From positions 10,535 through 74,534 of the forward strand of contig JANPKU010000118.1 in assembly GCA_031426215.1 (NCBI GenBank): DNA of 64,000 bases. The letters are read 5' to 3'. The position numbers and the translations under genes are program-made. The DNA comes from Sva-07 sp031426215 (GTDB lineage: Bacteria > Actinomycetota > Acidimicrobiia > Acidimicrobiales > Ilumatobacteraceae). Below the pieces are notes generated by a model that worked only from the letters and a program-made list of their open reading frames with translations, had not been told where the DNA came from and did no database searches. Below are positions 7,985-16,929 of this stretch, one piece after another (positions within the stretch are counted from its first letter, which is position 1; each line of letters begins with the position of its first letter).

Positions 7985-8383
7985 TCAATTGCCAGCGTCG
8001 TACGTCGCGCCGACCGGCAGTGGGACCGGCTGACCCGCGACGCCGTCCACGATCTCGACGGCGACGGGCGCGTCCGCTTCCCTACCATCCGTGCAGGTGA
8101 TGACGACGAAGCCTGACGGCGTGCCGTCGGGTCCGAGTGCGAGTGCCGACGCATCGAGGTCACAGAACCCGCCGATTTCGCTCGGAAACTCGACTTGCGT
8201 GCTGGTCGATCCGTCGAGTGGCTGGATCAGCAGGACGACGGTGCCGTCGTCGAGGACGGCAAGCCAACTGACCGATCGACCCTCCGGATCGGTAGGCGAT
8301 ATGCGACTTCCCCACCAGCCTCCTGATCCGTGTTCGCGAGGTGCTCGATCAATGGTCTCCGTTCCGTCCGCCGAAGGAGCCAA
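7985..8383 (-). CDS. Doubtful hypothetical protein, possible secreted or truncated product
   Basis: The minus strand carries an open frame with protein-like composition, including SVSWLAVLDDGTVVLLIQPL and ASALALGPDGTPSGFVVITC, ending PLPVGATYDAGN. The only starts nearby are TTG 8383 or codons further into the region shared with the kinase gene start at 8423. No signal peptide is evident from that start, so the 5' end is uncertain or missing. The opposite strand reads as low-complexity Ser/Thr/Pro and was not called. No family was recognised. The adjoining stretch 7824-7984 shows no gene. Confidence 0.4.
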   Translation of the reverse strand: MAPSADGTETIDRAPREHGSGGWWGSRISPTDPEGRSVSWLAVLDDGTVVLLIQPLDGSTSTQVEFPSEIGGFCDLDASALALGPDGTPSGFVVITCTDGREADAPVAVEIVDGVAGQPVPLPVGATYDAGN

Positions 8384-8422
8384 CGGCGGAGTCGTCTGGG
8401 CTGCTGCGCTTAGGATCCGGTC

Positions 8423-10393
8423 GTGAGACCAGAAGACGATCCCTCGGACACCGAGCCGCTGTCCGACTCGTTGAAGTTCGTGCTCGAAGCGTCAGGGATC
8501 GGGTGGTGGGACCTCGACATGGTCACCAACACGACGGCCCGATCGCTACTCCACGATCAAGTTTTCGGCTACGACGAGATGCTCGCATCGTGGAGCTACG
8601 ACGACTATCTCGCGCACGTCCACGTCGATGACCGAGCGATGGTAATCGACGCGTTCGATCGTGCGCTCGCTGGTGGCGAGTCGTACGCACTCGATGTGCG
8701 CGTCGTGTGGCTCGACGGCACGCTGCATTGGATCTTCACTCGCGGACGTTTCCTCCTCGACAACGATGGGGTCCCGATCCGGGTCGCGGGCGTGGTCGGA
8801 GACATCACCGAGCCCAAGTTGGCGGAGCTCGGCGCAGCCGAATTGCGGTCCTCCGCAGCCCGTTCAGCGGCGGAGAACCTGGCGATGCTGGAGACGCTGC
8901 TGCAGTCGGCTCCGATCGGGTTCGCATTCGTGGATCGTGAGTTCCGATTCGTTCGCGTGAACGAGATCCTCGCCGAGATGAACGGTGCGAAGGCGGAACA
9001 GGCCATGGGCCGAACGATCGAATCGATCGTGCCCGCCCTGTGGCCGCAACTCGAGCCGATCCTGCAACGCGTCGTCGAAGAACGCGCGGCGGTCGTCGAC
9101 ATCGTGATCAGCGGAGAAACCCCTGCCCGTCCTGGGGTGCGCCGCGAGTGGGTGGCGAGCTACTACCCGGTGTGCATCGACGACCCGTCGGAGGCCAGCG
9201 GTGTCGGGATCATCGTGCAGGAAGTGACCGAGCAGCGTCGGCTGGAGGCGCACCTGCATCAGACACAGAAATTGGAGGCCGTCGGGCTGCTCGCCGGCGG
9301 AGTCGCCCACAACTTCAACAATATCCTCGGTGTGATCACGCTCGCTGCCGAGCAGGCCGGGGAACGCAACACCGACGAAGCGGTCGGCGTGGAACTCGAA
9401 CGGATCGTCACGATCGCACGCTCCACCAGCGGCCTCACCCGGCAACTCCTCCAGTTCAGTCGTGACCATCCGTCAACGCTCGAGTTGGTCGACGTCAGCG
9501 CTTGCGTCCGATCAGTGGCTGCGTTGCTGTCGCCGACACTTGGTGACCACATCACCGCAACCACCGACACCCACACCACCTCGACGATCCGGATCGACAA
9601 CAGCCAGCTCGAGCAGTTGCTGATCAATCTGGCGATCAACGCACGAGATGCGATGCCCGATGGCGGCGAGCTGACGATTCGCACCGAAGACGTCGTCATC
9701 GACGATCACGCAGCGGCGCTGCGAGCGGGCCGATATGTCGAGATCAGCGTGAGAGATGAAGGCACGGGTATGACCCCGGAAGTGCTCGAGCATGCGTTCG
9801 AGCCGTTCTTCACCACGAAGGCCAGCCGAGGCGGATCTGGTCTCGGTCTCGCCACCGTCCACGGGATCGCCGCTGCTGCTGCCGGCGACGTGCGCATCGA
9901 CTCGACTCCCGGTGCAGGTACCACGATCACGGTGCGCTTCCCGGTCCACGACGATCAGGACTCGGCTCCTGGATCGGAGGCCGACGCGACAACTCCCGCG
10001 CCCGCTGGGCAACGGGTACTCGTGGTCGACGATCAAGAATCTCTGCGCACGCTTGTCGAGCGCATCCTTCGTGGCGCCGGCTACGACGTGTACGGAGGCA
10101 CCGCCGAAGCGGTCGTCGAGCAGTCGGACGACGCGACCGTCACACCTGACCTCCTGGTCACCGACTTGGTGATGCCCGACATGTCCGGTCCCGAGCTGGC
10201 CGACGTCCTTCGGCGGCGGTGGCCGATGCTGAACGTGCTCTACATGTCGGGCTACAGCCGTGACATGTTCGATTCGTTCGCTCCGGGGGCGGACCCCGAC
10301 TCCAACAGCCTGCTCACCAAGCCGTTCACGAGTGCCGATCTGCTCCGAGCGGTGTCCGACGCGCTCCGATCAAGGGAGAACCCGAACAGGTGA
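8423..10393 (+). CDS. Hybrid histidine kinase, PAS-PAS-HisKA-HATPase-REC
   Basis: This is a soluble 656-residue sensor kinase without transmembrane segments. PAS-1 spans about residues 18-135 and ends in a PAC motif (VAGVVGDITEPK). PAS-2 spans about 153-275. The phospho-acceptor box is LLAGGVAHNFNNILGVI (His near 294). The ATPase domain has N-box INLAINARDAMPDGG, G1 DEGTGM and G2 GSGLGLATVHG. The C-terminal receiver (about 530-650) has acidic VVDDQE, phospho-acceptor VTDLVMPDMSG and a KPF lysine. The GTG start fits leaderless expression. It is first in a same-strand run with the kinase at 10511 and the EAL protein at 13392. Confidence 0.92.
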   Translation: MRPEDDPSDTEPLSDSLKFVLEASGIGWWDLDMVTNTTARSLLHDQVFGYDEMLASWSYDDYLAHVHVDDRAMVIDAFDRALAGGESYALDVRVVWLDGTLHWIFTRGRFLLDNDGVPIRVAGVVGDITEPKLAELGAAELRSSAARSAAENLAMLETLLQSAPIGFAFVDREFRFVRVNEILAEMNGAKAEQAMGRTIESIVPALWPQLEPILQRVVEERAAVVDIVISGETPARPGVRREWVASYYPVCIDDPSEASGVGIIVQEVTEQRRLEAHLHQTQKLEAVGLLAGGVAHNFNNILGVITLAAEQAGERNTDEAVGVELERIVTIARSTSGLTRQLLQFSRDHPSTLELVDVSACVRSVAALLSPTLGDHITATTDTHTTSTIRIDNSQLEQLLINLAINARDAMPDGGELTIRTEDVVIDDHAAALRAGRYVEISVRDEGTGMTPEVLEHAFEPFFTTKASRGGSGLGLATVHGIAAAAAGDVRIDSTPGAGTTITVRFPVHDDQDSAPGSEADATTPAPAGQRVLVVDDQESLRTLVERILRGAGYDVYGGTAEAVVEQSDDATVTPDLLVTDLVMPDMSGPELADVLRRRWPMLNVLYMSGYSRDMFDSFAPGADPDSNSLLTKPFTSADLLRAVSDALRSRENPNR

Positions 10394-10446
10394 TGCTGGT
10401 CGATGCGGACGCTCGCTCTAGGTCGTGTGCTCGTGTCGTTCGGCCG

Positions 10447-10475
10447 TTGATTAGCGTCCTCTTGCCGTCCATAAT
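10447..10475 (+). promoter_or_regulatory. Sigma70-like promoter for the 10511 kinase
   Basis: TTGATT (10447-10452) and CATAAT (10470-10475) are separated by 17 bases, close to the housekeeping consensus. They lie 35 bases upstream of ATG 10511, which has a GAGAGGA ribosome site. The second kinase gene can therefore be expressed independently of the first. Confidence 0.55.
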
Positions 10476-10510
10476 GAAAGCCGCTTGTTTGCCCCGGAGA
10501 GGATCTGTCA

Positions 10511-13279
10511 ATGACTTCGTCTGCTGACGACCTTCGTGGGAGTGCCCGACGTCTGCGGTCAGTGGCGCGAGCGCGCGGCTCGGATGGAGTCGACACCGAG
10601 GCGTACGATCGCCTCGCAGATCTGGCCACCAACATCACCGACGCCGGAGCGGCGTTCATCTCCCTGGTCGAGGCCGATCGAGACTTCTATCTCGGCCTCT
10701 CGCGGCTTCCCGAGCCGCTCGCCACCACTCGCACGTTGATGGGTGACACCCTGTGCAGTCTGACCCTCGGGCGTTCGACGCCGCTGGCCATCGATGACAC
10801 GAAGACTGACCCGGTCTTCGCGTCGGCGGCGACGGTCGAGTCACTGGACATTGCCGCCTATCTCGCCGCGCCGATCCGATCGGTAACGGGCGAGGCGCTC
10901 GGTGCGTTCTGCCTGGTCGACTTCAGCCCGCGGCAGTGGACGTCGGTCGAGATCGAACTGGTCGTACAACTGGCGCTCGCAGCAGAGCGTGAGATCGCTC
11001 TGAACGACCCGGAGACCGGTGCTGCAGCCGCGCTGCAGAGCCAGGCGCTGCAGCGAGTGGCGGGAGCCATGGCGCGCGTCGGAGGGTGGGCCATCGGAAT
11101 TCCCGATCGCAAGATCTACTGGTCGGACGAGATCTACGAGATCCTCGAACGAGGCTCGGTGCCGGACGTCGACGATGCACTCGACATGTATCCACCCGGA
11201 GAGCGCGAGCGCATCGCCGATGCAGTCGAGGACTGCGTCACCAACGGCGTTGCGTTCGACCTCTCTCTCGTGGTGAGCACCTATGCGGGAAACCAGTTGG
11301 ACGCCCGCGTCGTCGGCGAACCCGAGTACGACGAGTCCGGGCGGATCGTGCGTGTGATCGGTGCGTTCCAGGACATCTCACGCCAGTCGGCTCAGGCACG
11401 TGAGACGAAGGAGCTCGCCGACCGTTTGGTGGAGACCCTCGAGAGCATCCCCGAAGCCTTCTACTCCGTCGATTCCGAGTGGCGATTCACGTACCTCAAT
11501 TCGAACGCCGAGGCGATGCTCGGGCGCCCTCGAGCCAGCTTGCTGGGCCGGATCATCTGGGACGTGAACCCGACTGCGGTGCAGACGGTGTTCTTCACCT
11601 CGTACCAACGTGCGGTCGAGACCGGCACCGAACAGGTGGTCACCGCGTACTACGAGCCCCTCGATGCATGGTTCGAGGCGCGCGCCTACCCCTTCCCCGG
11701 TGGTCTGTCGGTCTACTTTCGTGACGTCACCGAGGAACAGCGTGTCCAGAAGGAGCTCGACCAGCGCGACAGGCTGCTCCACGAGCAGCGCAGACTGCTC
11801 GATGCGTCGCAGGACGCGATCATCGTTGGCGACTCAGACGGTCGAGTCACCTACTGGAACGATGGGGCGGAACGGGTCTACGGTTGGAGCCGAGACGAGG
11901 CCGTCGGCAAGCGAACTTGCGACCTGATCGGCTTCGACGAGTCCGAATACGCCACGGCCGAGTCGGTACTGGCCGGCACCGGCAGCTTCAACGGTGAGAT
12001 GCGCCACACCACCCGCACCGGCGAGCGGCGAGTGATCCTGGTCCGGTGGACTGCGGTGCGCTCCGATGATCACGTCGAGTTGTCGGTGATGTCAATCAAC
12101 ACCGACATCACCGACGCCCGGCGCGTCGAGGAACAGTTTCTGCGCGCGCAGCGCCTCGAGAGCATCGGCACGTTGGCTGGTGGCATCGCACACGACATGA
12201 ACAATGTGCTCGCCCCGATCATGCTCGCGGTCGACCTGCTGCGCGATGGCATCACCAACCCCGATCACCAAGTCATCCTCGACAGCGCGCGCTCGAGCGC
12301 AGTTCGAGGATCGAAGCTGATCCAGCAGGTGCTGTTGTTCGCACGCGGCGCCGACGGTCAGCGGATCGAAGTGTCCGTCGGGGATCTCCTCGACAGCACC
12401 GCAGGGATCGTCCGGGACACGTTCACCAAGTCGATCGAGCTCCGGGTGACCTCGGACGACGAGGTTCGCGACCAGCTGGTGGTTGCTGAACCCACACAGC
12501 TGCAGCAAATTCTCCTCAACCTCTGCGTGAACGCCCGCGATGCGCTCGCCGATGGGGGCACGATCGTGCTGAGTGCCGAGATCATCGAGGTCGACGAGCA
12601 ATATGCCGCGCTGACCCCCGACGCCGACGTGGGTGTCTATGTCGCCCTGCGTGTCCAGGATGACGGCAGTGGAATGTCGGCCGAGGCCCTCGACCGATGC
12701 TTCGAACCCTTCTACACGACGAAAGGACGCGGGCAGGGCACCGGTCTCGGATTGTCGACGGCGTTGGCGATCGCGAAGAGCCACGGGGGCTTCATGAGCG
12801 TCTACAGCGAGCTGGGTCGAGGAACCACGTTCCTGCTGTACCTGCCGCTTGCCGGTGGGACGTCGACCGATCGCCAAAGCCCGCCCGCGACCGAGATCAT
12901 CCGCGGTCAGGGAGAACTCGTCCTGCTCGTCGACGACGACCCCGCAGTGCTCGAGGTCACGGCCCAGACGCTGCGGACCTTCGGCTATCGCGTGGTCACC
13001 GCCGTCGACGGCGCCGACGCGGTCGCCATCTACTCGCAGCGTCGCTTCGAGATCGATCTCGTGCTCACCGACATGATGATGCCGGTGATGGACGGGCCCG
13101 CTGCGGTCCACGTCCTGAGGCGCATCCGACCCGATGTCCCCATCGTCGCATCGAGTGGCCTCGATGCGAGTGGGAGGACCGCAAAGATGATGGAGCTCGG
13201 GGTGACCCACTTCCTCACCAAGCCGTACTCGGCGCCAGATCTGCTGCACATGCTGAGGGCTGCCCTCGAAGAATCCTGA
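10511..13279 (+). CDS. Hybrid histidine kinase, GAF-PAS3-HisKA-HATPase-REC
   Basis: This is a soluble 922-residue hybrid kinase. An N-terminal GAF domain (about residues 25-155) is followed by three PAS-type sensor domains (about 185-290, 305-410 and 425-540). The phospho-acceptor box is IGTLAGGIAHDMNNVLAP near residue 560. The ATPase domain (about 660-785) has LNLCVNARDALADGG, DDGSGM and GTGLGLSTAL. The receiver domain (about 805-920) has LVDDDPAV, VLTDMMMPVMDG and TKPYS. No membrane helix is present, so signals are probably internal (redox, light or ligand). It has its own promoter and a good ribosome site, and is followed after 112 bp by a receiver-EAL protein. Confidence 0.92.
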   Translation: MTSSADDLRGSARRLRSVARARGSDGVDTEAYDRLADLATNITDAGAAFISLVEADRDFYLGLSRLPEPLATTRTLMGDTLCSLTLGRSTPLAIDDTKTDPVFASAATVESLDIAAYLAAPIRSVTGEALGAFCLVDFSPRQWTSVEIELVVQLALAAEREIALNDPETGAAAALQSQALQRVAGAMARVGGWAIGIPDRKIYWSDEIYEILERGSVPDVDDALDMYPPGERERIADAVEDCVTNGVAFDLSLVVSTYAGNQLDARVVGEPEYDESGRIVRVIGAFQDISRQSAQARETKELADRLVETLESIPEAFYSVDSEWRFTYLNSNAEAMLGRPRASLLGRIIWDVNPTAVQTVFFTSYQRAVETGTEQVVTAYYEPLDAWFEARAYPFPGGLSVYFRDVTEEQRVQKELDQRDRLLHEQRRLLDASQDAIIVGDSDGRVTYWNDGAERVYGWSRDEAVGKRTCDLIGFDESEYATAESVLAGTGSFNGEMRHTTRTGERRVILVRWTAVRSDDHVELSVMSINTDITDARRVEEQFLRAQRLESIGTLAGGIAHDMNNVLAPIMLAVDLLRDGITNPDHQVILDSARSSAVRGSKLIQQVLLFARGADGQRIEVSVGDLLDSTAGIVRDTFTKSIELRVTSDDEVRDQLVVAEPTQLQQILLNLCVNARDALADGGTIVLSAEIIEVDEQYAALTPDADVGVYVALRVQDDGSGMSAEALDRCFEPFYTTKGRGQGTGLGLSTALAIAKSHGGFMSVYSELGRGTTFLLYLPLAGGTSTDRQSPPATEIIRGQGELVLLVDDDPAVLEVTAQTLRTFGYRVVTAVDGADAVAIYSQRRFEIDLVLTDMMMPVMDGPAAVHVLRRIRPDVPIVASSGLDASGRTAKMMELGVTHFLTKPYSAPDLLHMLRAALEES

Positions 13280-13391
13280 GCGGAGCGTGCCTCGACAGAC
13301 ATGTCGCGCACCGCGCCATCCCATCAGTCGGATGCCCGCGCAGTGGACGTGGTTAACTTGGCACGGTGCATGACGTCGGATTGAGCCACAC

Positions 13392-14981
13392 ATGGCGGTG
13401 CTGAAGCGCGGGGCGACGATCCTGGTCGTCGACGACGACGCCGACCTGCGTCGCCTGATGGTGATCGGTTTGCAGCGTCGGGGCTTCGGCACTGCCGAGG
13501 CGGCCGACGGCGAGGAGGCCCTGCAGGTCGTCAGCGACGTGGAAGTGGATCTCGTTCTGCTCGACAGCGGTCTGCCCAAGCTCGACGGCATGGAGGTGTT
13601 GAGCCGTCTCCGGGCGATGTTGAACATGGCGACGCTGCCGGTCATCATGGTCACCGGGCGTGATGGTCTCGCCGACAGGATCAGTGGTCTCGGCGCCGGA
13701 GCGAACGACTATGTCACCAAGCCGGTCTCCCTCGATGAGCTCACGGCTCGCATCGAGGCCAACCTCCGTGGCCAACGTCTCTGGATCGCCAAGCTGACCG
13801 AACGTCTGCACGAGCGCACCCAGCTGGCCGTGCAGATCGCCGCCCGTCCACCATCGGGCGAGGTGCAACGACACATCGTCGACACGATCGCTGCGCTACC
13901 GACCGTTGCGAGTGCGGCGATCGTCGAGGTGCCGATCTCGGGAGTTGCTCGGGCGACCACGGTCAGCGATCAGGCCTCCGAATCGACGATTGCCAGGCTG
14001 ATCGACCGCCTGCCCGCCGACGATCTCAACCAACTCGTCACCGACGGTGCAGCGGTACTGACCCGGGATGCATCGGGCTCGGACGGACTCGGCGCCGGTC
14101 GGCTCGTGGCGGCCACGGTTGGCCTGCGCGGCTCCACCACGATTGCCCTGGTCGTGGAAGTCGATCCGTCACTGCCCGATCAGCGTCGTCTCGCACGCGA
14201 GGTGCTCGGGCTCACCGTCGAACTGGCTCCGATGGTGGAGAACCTGATCGAGCCGTCGCAGTCGATGGAAGCGCTCGCCGACCTCGCCGCGTCGATCCAG
14301 CTCGTCATCGACGACGCGAGCTACCGCCCGGTGTTCCAGCCGATTCGTGACATCGACACGGCTCGCATCGTGGGCTACGAGGCGCTCACCCGGTTCGACG
14401 ACGGTATGCGTCCCGATCTGCGCTTCGAAGAGGCGCGGCTGGCCCAAATGGGTCCTCAGCTCGAACTGGCCACGTTGCGAGCGGCGATCATGGCGTCGCA
14501 CGGGCTTCCGTCCGACCGGTACCTGTCGATCAACGTCTCGGCGACGCTGCTCGGTCACGCCGAACTCCCACCGATCCTCGATCTGGCTGCCGACCGCCAG
14601 TTGTCCGTCGAGATCACCGAGCACGAGCACATCGACGACTACGAACTCGTCCGCAAAGAGTTCGCCGATCTCGGCCGCGGGCTCCAGATGGCAGTCGACG
14701 ACGCCGGATCGGGCTGGGCCAGCCTGCGCCATGTGTTCTCGCTTCGCCCGCACTACGTCAAGCTCGACCGGTCCTGGATCGCCGACATCCACACCGACCC
14801 TGCCCGCCAGGCGTTGCTGCTCGGCATCGCACGGTCGGTGAGCGAGATGGGGGGGCAGGTTGTCGCCGAGGGCATCGAGCTCGAGGACGAACTCGCAACG
14901 GTGCGCGCGACCGGCGTCCAACTCGGGCAGGGCTACCTTCTGGGGCGTCCGACGGTCGTCGCGGATCTCCCACCCGACTGA
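13392..14981 (+). CDS. Response regulator with EAL domain, c-di-GMP phosphodiesterase
   Basis: This 529-residue protein has an N-terminal receiver (about 10-125; acidic VVDDDAD, phospho-acceptor D58 in LLDSGLPK, and a TKPVS lysine). A roughly 170-residue linker follows, then a C-terminal EAL domain (about 300-525). The EAL catalytic residues look intact: YEALTRF, INVSAT, EITEHEH, VDDAGSG, YVKLDRSW and VVAEGIE. It should hydrolyse c-di-GMP to pGpG under control of phosphorylation. There is no GGDEF domain. It sits downstream of two hybrid kinases in the same direction and converges with a third, so these are candidate phosphodonors. The GGDEF gene at 19012 supplies the opposing activity. Confidence 0.93.
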   Translation: MAVLKRGATILVVDDDADLRRLMVIGLQRRGFGTAEAADGEEALQVVSDVEVDLVLLDSGLPKLDGMEVLSRLRAMLNMATLPVIMVTGRDGLADRISGLGAGANDYVTKPVSLDELTARIEANLRGQRLWIAKLTERLHERTQLAVQIAARPPSGEVQRHIVDTIAALPTVASAAIVEVPISGVARATTVSDQASESTIARLIDRLPADDLNQLVTDGAAVLTRDASGSDGLGAGRLVAATVGLRGSTTIALVVEVDPSLPDQRRLAREVLGLTVELAPMVENLIEPSQSMEALADLAASIQLVIDDASYRPVFQPIRDIDTARIVGYEALTRFDDGMRPDLRFEEARLAQMGPQLELATLRAAIMASHGLPSDRYLSINVSATLLGHAELPPILDLAADRQLSVEITEHEHIDDYELVRKEFADLGRGLQMAVDDAGSGWASLRHVFSLRPHYVKLDRSWIADIHTDPARQALLLGIARSVSEMGGQVVAEGIELEDELATVRATGVQLGQGYLLGRPTVVADLPPD

Positions 14982-14988
14982 TCGTCGG

Positions 14989-16929
14989 TCATGGGGTGAC
15001 CGGCGAGAGTCGGGCGTCGCGTTCGGCCGCCAATCCTTCGATCGCCTGCACCAGGTCGATGGCCGTGAACGGTTTGACGATGAAGCCGCGGGCGGTGAGA
15101 CCCTCTGACCGCACGAGATCGGCACGATCGGTGTAGCCCGACATGAACAACACCGCCGAACCGAGTTCGTCGACCACGAGGACGTCGGCAAGTTCGAAGC
15201 CGGACAGGCCCGGCATCGTGATGTCGGTCACCAGCACATCGAACGGGGTATCGCGACGTGCCGCAAGCTCGATGGCGCTCGGGCCATCAGCAGCCGATTC
15301 CACCGAGTAGCCACGCTCCGACAGCAGCCTGGCGACGAGGTCGCGAATGCTGGTGTTGTCATCGACGACCAGGATCGATTGGGTGCGCTTCTGTTCCGCC
15401 GGCTTCGAGGGAGGAGAACCGCCGACCGAGAACAGGGTCGGCGCAGTGTGGTCCGAATCGCTCACGAGGCATGGCAGGAAGATTCGCACGACGGTGCCGA
15501 CGCCCACCTCGCTGTCGATCTCGAGCCACCCGCCGGCCTGCTTGGCCATACCGTCTGCTGCGGACAGCCCGAGCCCGGTTCGAACCCCGCTCGGGCGGTC
15601 GGTGAAGAACGGTTCGACCGCCCGCGTCCGCATCTCGGTGGTCATGCCCACACCGGTGTCGGTCAGTGAGATGACACCGAAGTGTCCGGACGGCAAATTG
15701 GGAGCCTTCAGTGCGGTGTCGGGAAGCGAGAGTCGCGTGACGCTGAGGGTGAGGGTGCCACCCTCGGGCATCGAGTCACGCGCGTTGTCGACGAGATATT
15801 CCACCGACTGGACCAGTTCATGAGGATCGACCTCGACGTTCACCGGAGCGTCCTCGAGCTCGATGACCACCGTCACGGACTGACCCGCGCGCCGGCGCAG
15901 CCGAGCGCTGTTGGCGTCGATGACGCTGTTCAGATCGACCTGGGTGGGCAGGATCATCTGGTTCTGGCTGTACGCGAGCAACTGTCGGGTGAGGTCTTCG
16001 GCACGGCGTGCCGCGCCTTGGATCTCATCGAGACGCGCACTCCCCGGATGTTCGGGACCGAGGTCGTCGGCCAAGAGTTCGGCATTTCCCTGCAGGACCG
16101 TCAGCAGGTTGTTGAAGTCGTGGGCGATTCCACCGGCGAGGGTCACGAGGCTCTGCGCCCGCTGCATCTCCGCAGCGTGGGAGGCAAGGCGTCGGTCGGC
16201 GCTCACGTCGCGCATCCTCACCGTGAGTCCGACCTCGCTCGGGTAAGCGCGCACGAACACCCAAACGTCGGGATTGGTGGGAAATTGGACGTCGAACACG
16301 ACGTCGATCCTGTCGCCATCAGCCCGGAGCAGTTGGCGTTCGAAGTCGGTGCCGCGCAGGAACGGCAGGGCCTCCCAGATGTTGCGACCCCGGAGATCGG
16401 ACAGCGTGCTTCCGAGGATCTTCGCGCCCTCTGCGTTCAGGTACGAGAGCTGCCAGAAGGGGTCGAGCATGATGAACGGGTCGTTGATGCTCGCGAGGAT
16501 GGCGAGGAGCCGGCCACGACTCTCGCGCTCGGACTCCTGAAGCTGTTCGGTGGTGGTGATGTCCCTGAAGCGCAGCACGACGTAGCCGGCGAACGTTCCC
16601 GCACGCATGCCGAGCACTCGACCGCCGTCGAGTGCCCAACGACCAATGACCTCAACGTGGTTTGCCGCAGCGCACTCCTGCAGGATCCCGTGATCAGCCA
16701 GACCAGGCGACGTGGTCTCGACGTCGACACCGTCCAACGAGGACTCGGTGATCTCCAGGACCGCGCGCCCGCGGGGGTTGAGATACCTCCACGAGAATCG
16801 CGGAGTCGAATCGGCGGAACCGATCACCTCGATCATCGCGACACCGTCGCTCGCCGCGTCGACGATTGCCTGGAAGGGGAGCGGTCGTCCTGCTGCCAGG
16901 CCCGATTCAGGTGAATCAGGGGACATCAT
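14989..16929 (-). CDS. Hybrid histidine kinase, PAS-PAS-HisKA-HATPase-REC
   Basis: This is a soluble 646-residue sensor kinase. Two PAS-like domains occupy about residues 15-135 and 140-265. The phospho-acceptor box is LVTLAGGIAHDFNNLLTVL (near 285). The ATPase domain shows VEYLVDNARDSMPEGG, DTGVGM and RTGLGLSAADG. The C-terminal receiver (about 518-635) has VVDDNTS, LVTDITMPGLSG and VKPFT. Its start overlaps the upstream kinase gene (16916-18859) by 14 bp, so the two hybrid kinases are co-translated and may work together. It ends eight bases from the convergent EAL gene. Confidence 0.92.
   Translation of the reverse strand: MMSPDSPESGLAAGRPLPFQAIVDAASDGVAMIEVIGSADSTPRFSWRYLNPRGRAVLEITESSLDGVDVETTSPGLADHGILQECAAANHVEVIGRWALDGGRVLGMRAGTFAGYVVLRFRDITTTEQLQESERESRGRLLAILASINDPFIMLDPFWQLSYLNAEGAKILGSTLSDLRGRNIWEALPFLRGTDFERQLLRADGDRIDVVFDVQFPTNPDVWVFVRAYPSEVGLTVRMRDVSADRRLASHAAEMQRAQSLVTLAGGIAHDFNNLLTVLQGNAELLADDLGPEHPGSARLDEIQGAARRAEDLTRQLLAYSQNQMILPTQVDLNSVIDANSARLRRRAGQSVTVVIELEDAPVNVEVDPHELVQSVEYLVDNARDSMPEGGTLTLSVTRLSLPDTALKAPNLPSGHFGVISLTDTGVGMTTEMRTRAVEPFFTDRPSGVRTGLGLSAADGMAKQAGGWLEIDSEVGVGTVVRIFLPCLVSDSDHTAPTLFSVGGSPPSKPAEQKRTQSILVVDDNTSIRDLVARLLSERGYSVESAADGPSAIELAARRDTPFDVLVTDITMPGLSGFELADVLVVDELGSAVLFMSGYTDRADLVRSEGLTARGFIVKPFTAIDLVQAIEGLAAERDARLSPVTP

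Noticed and set aside
12092..13654. Minus-strand frame opposite the GAF-PAS hybrid kinase
   Set aside because: Antisense shadow; the + strand kinase domains and receiver are complete across this interval.
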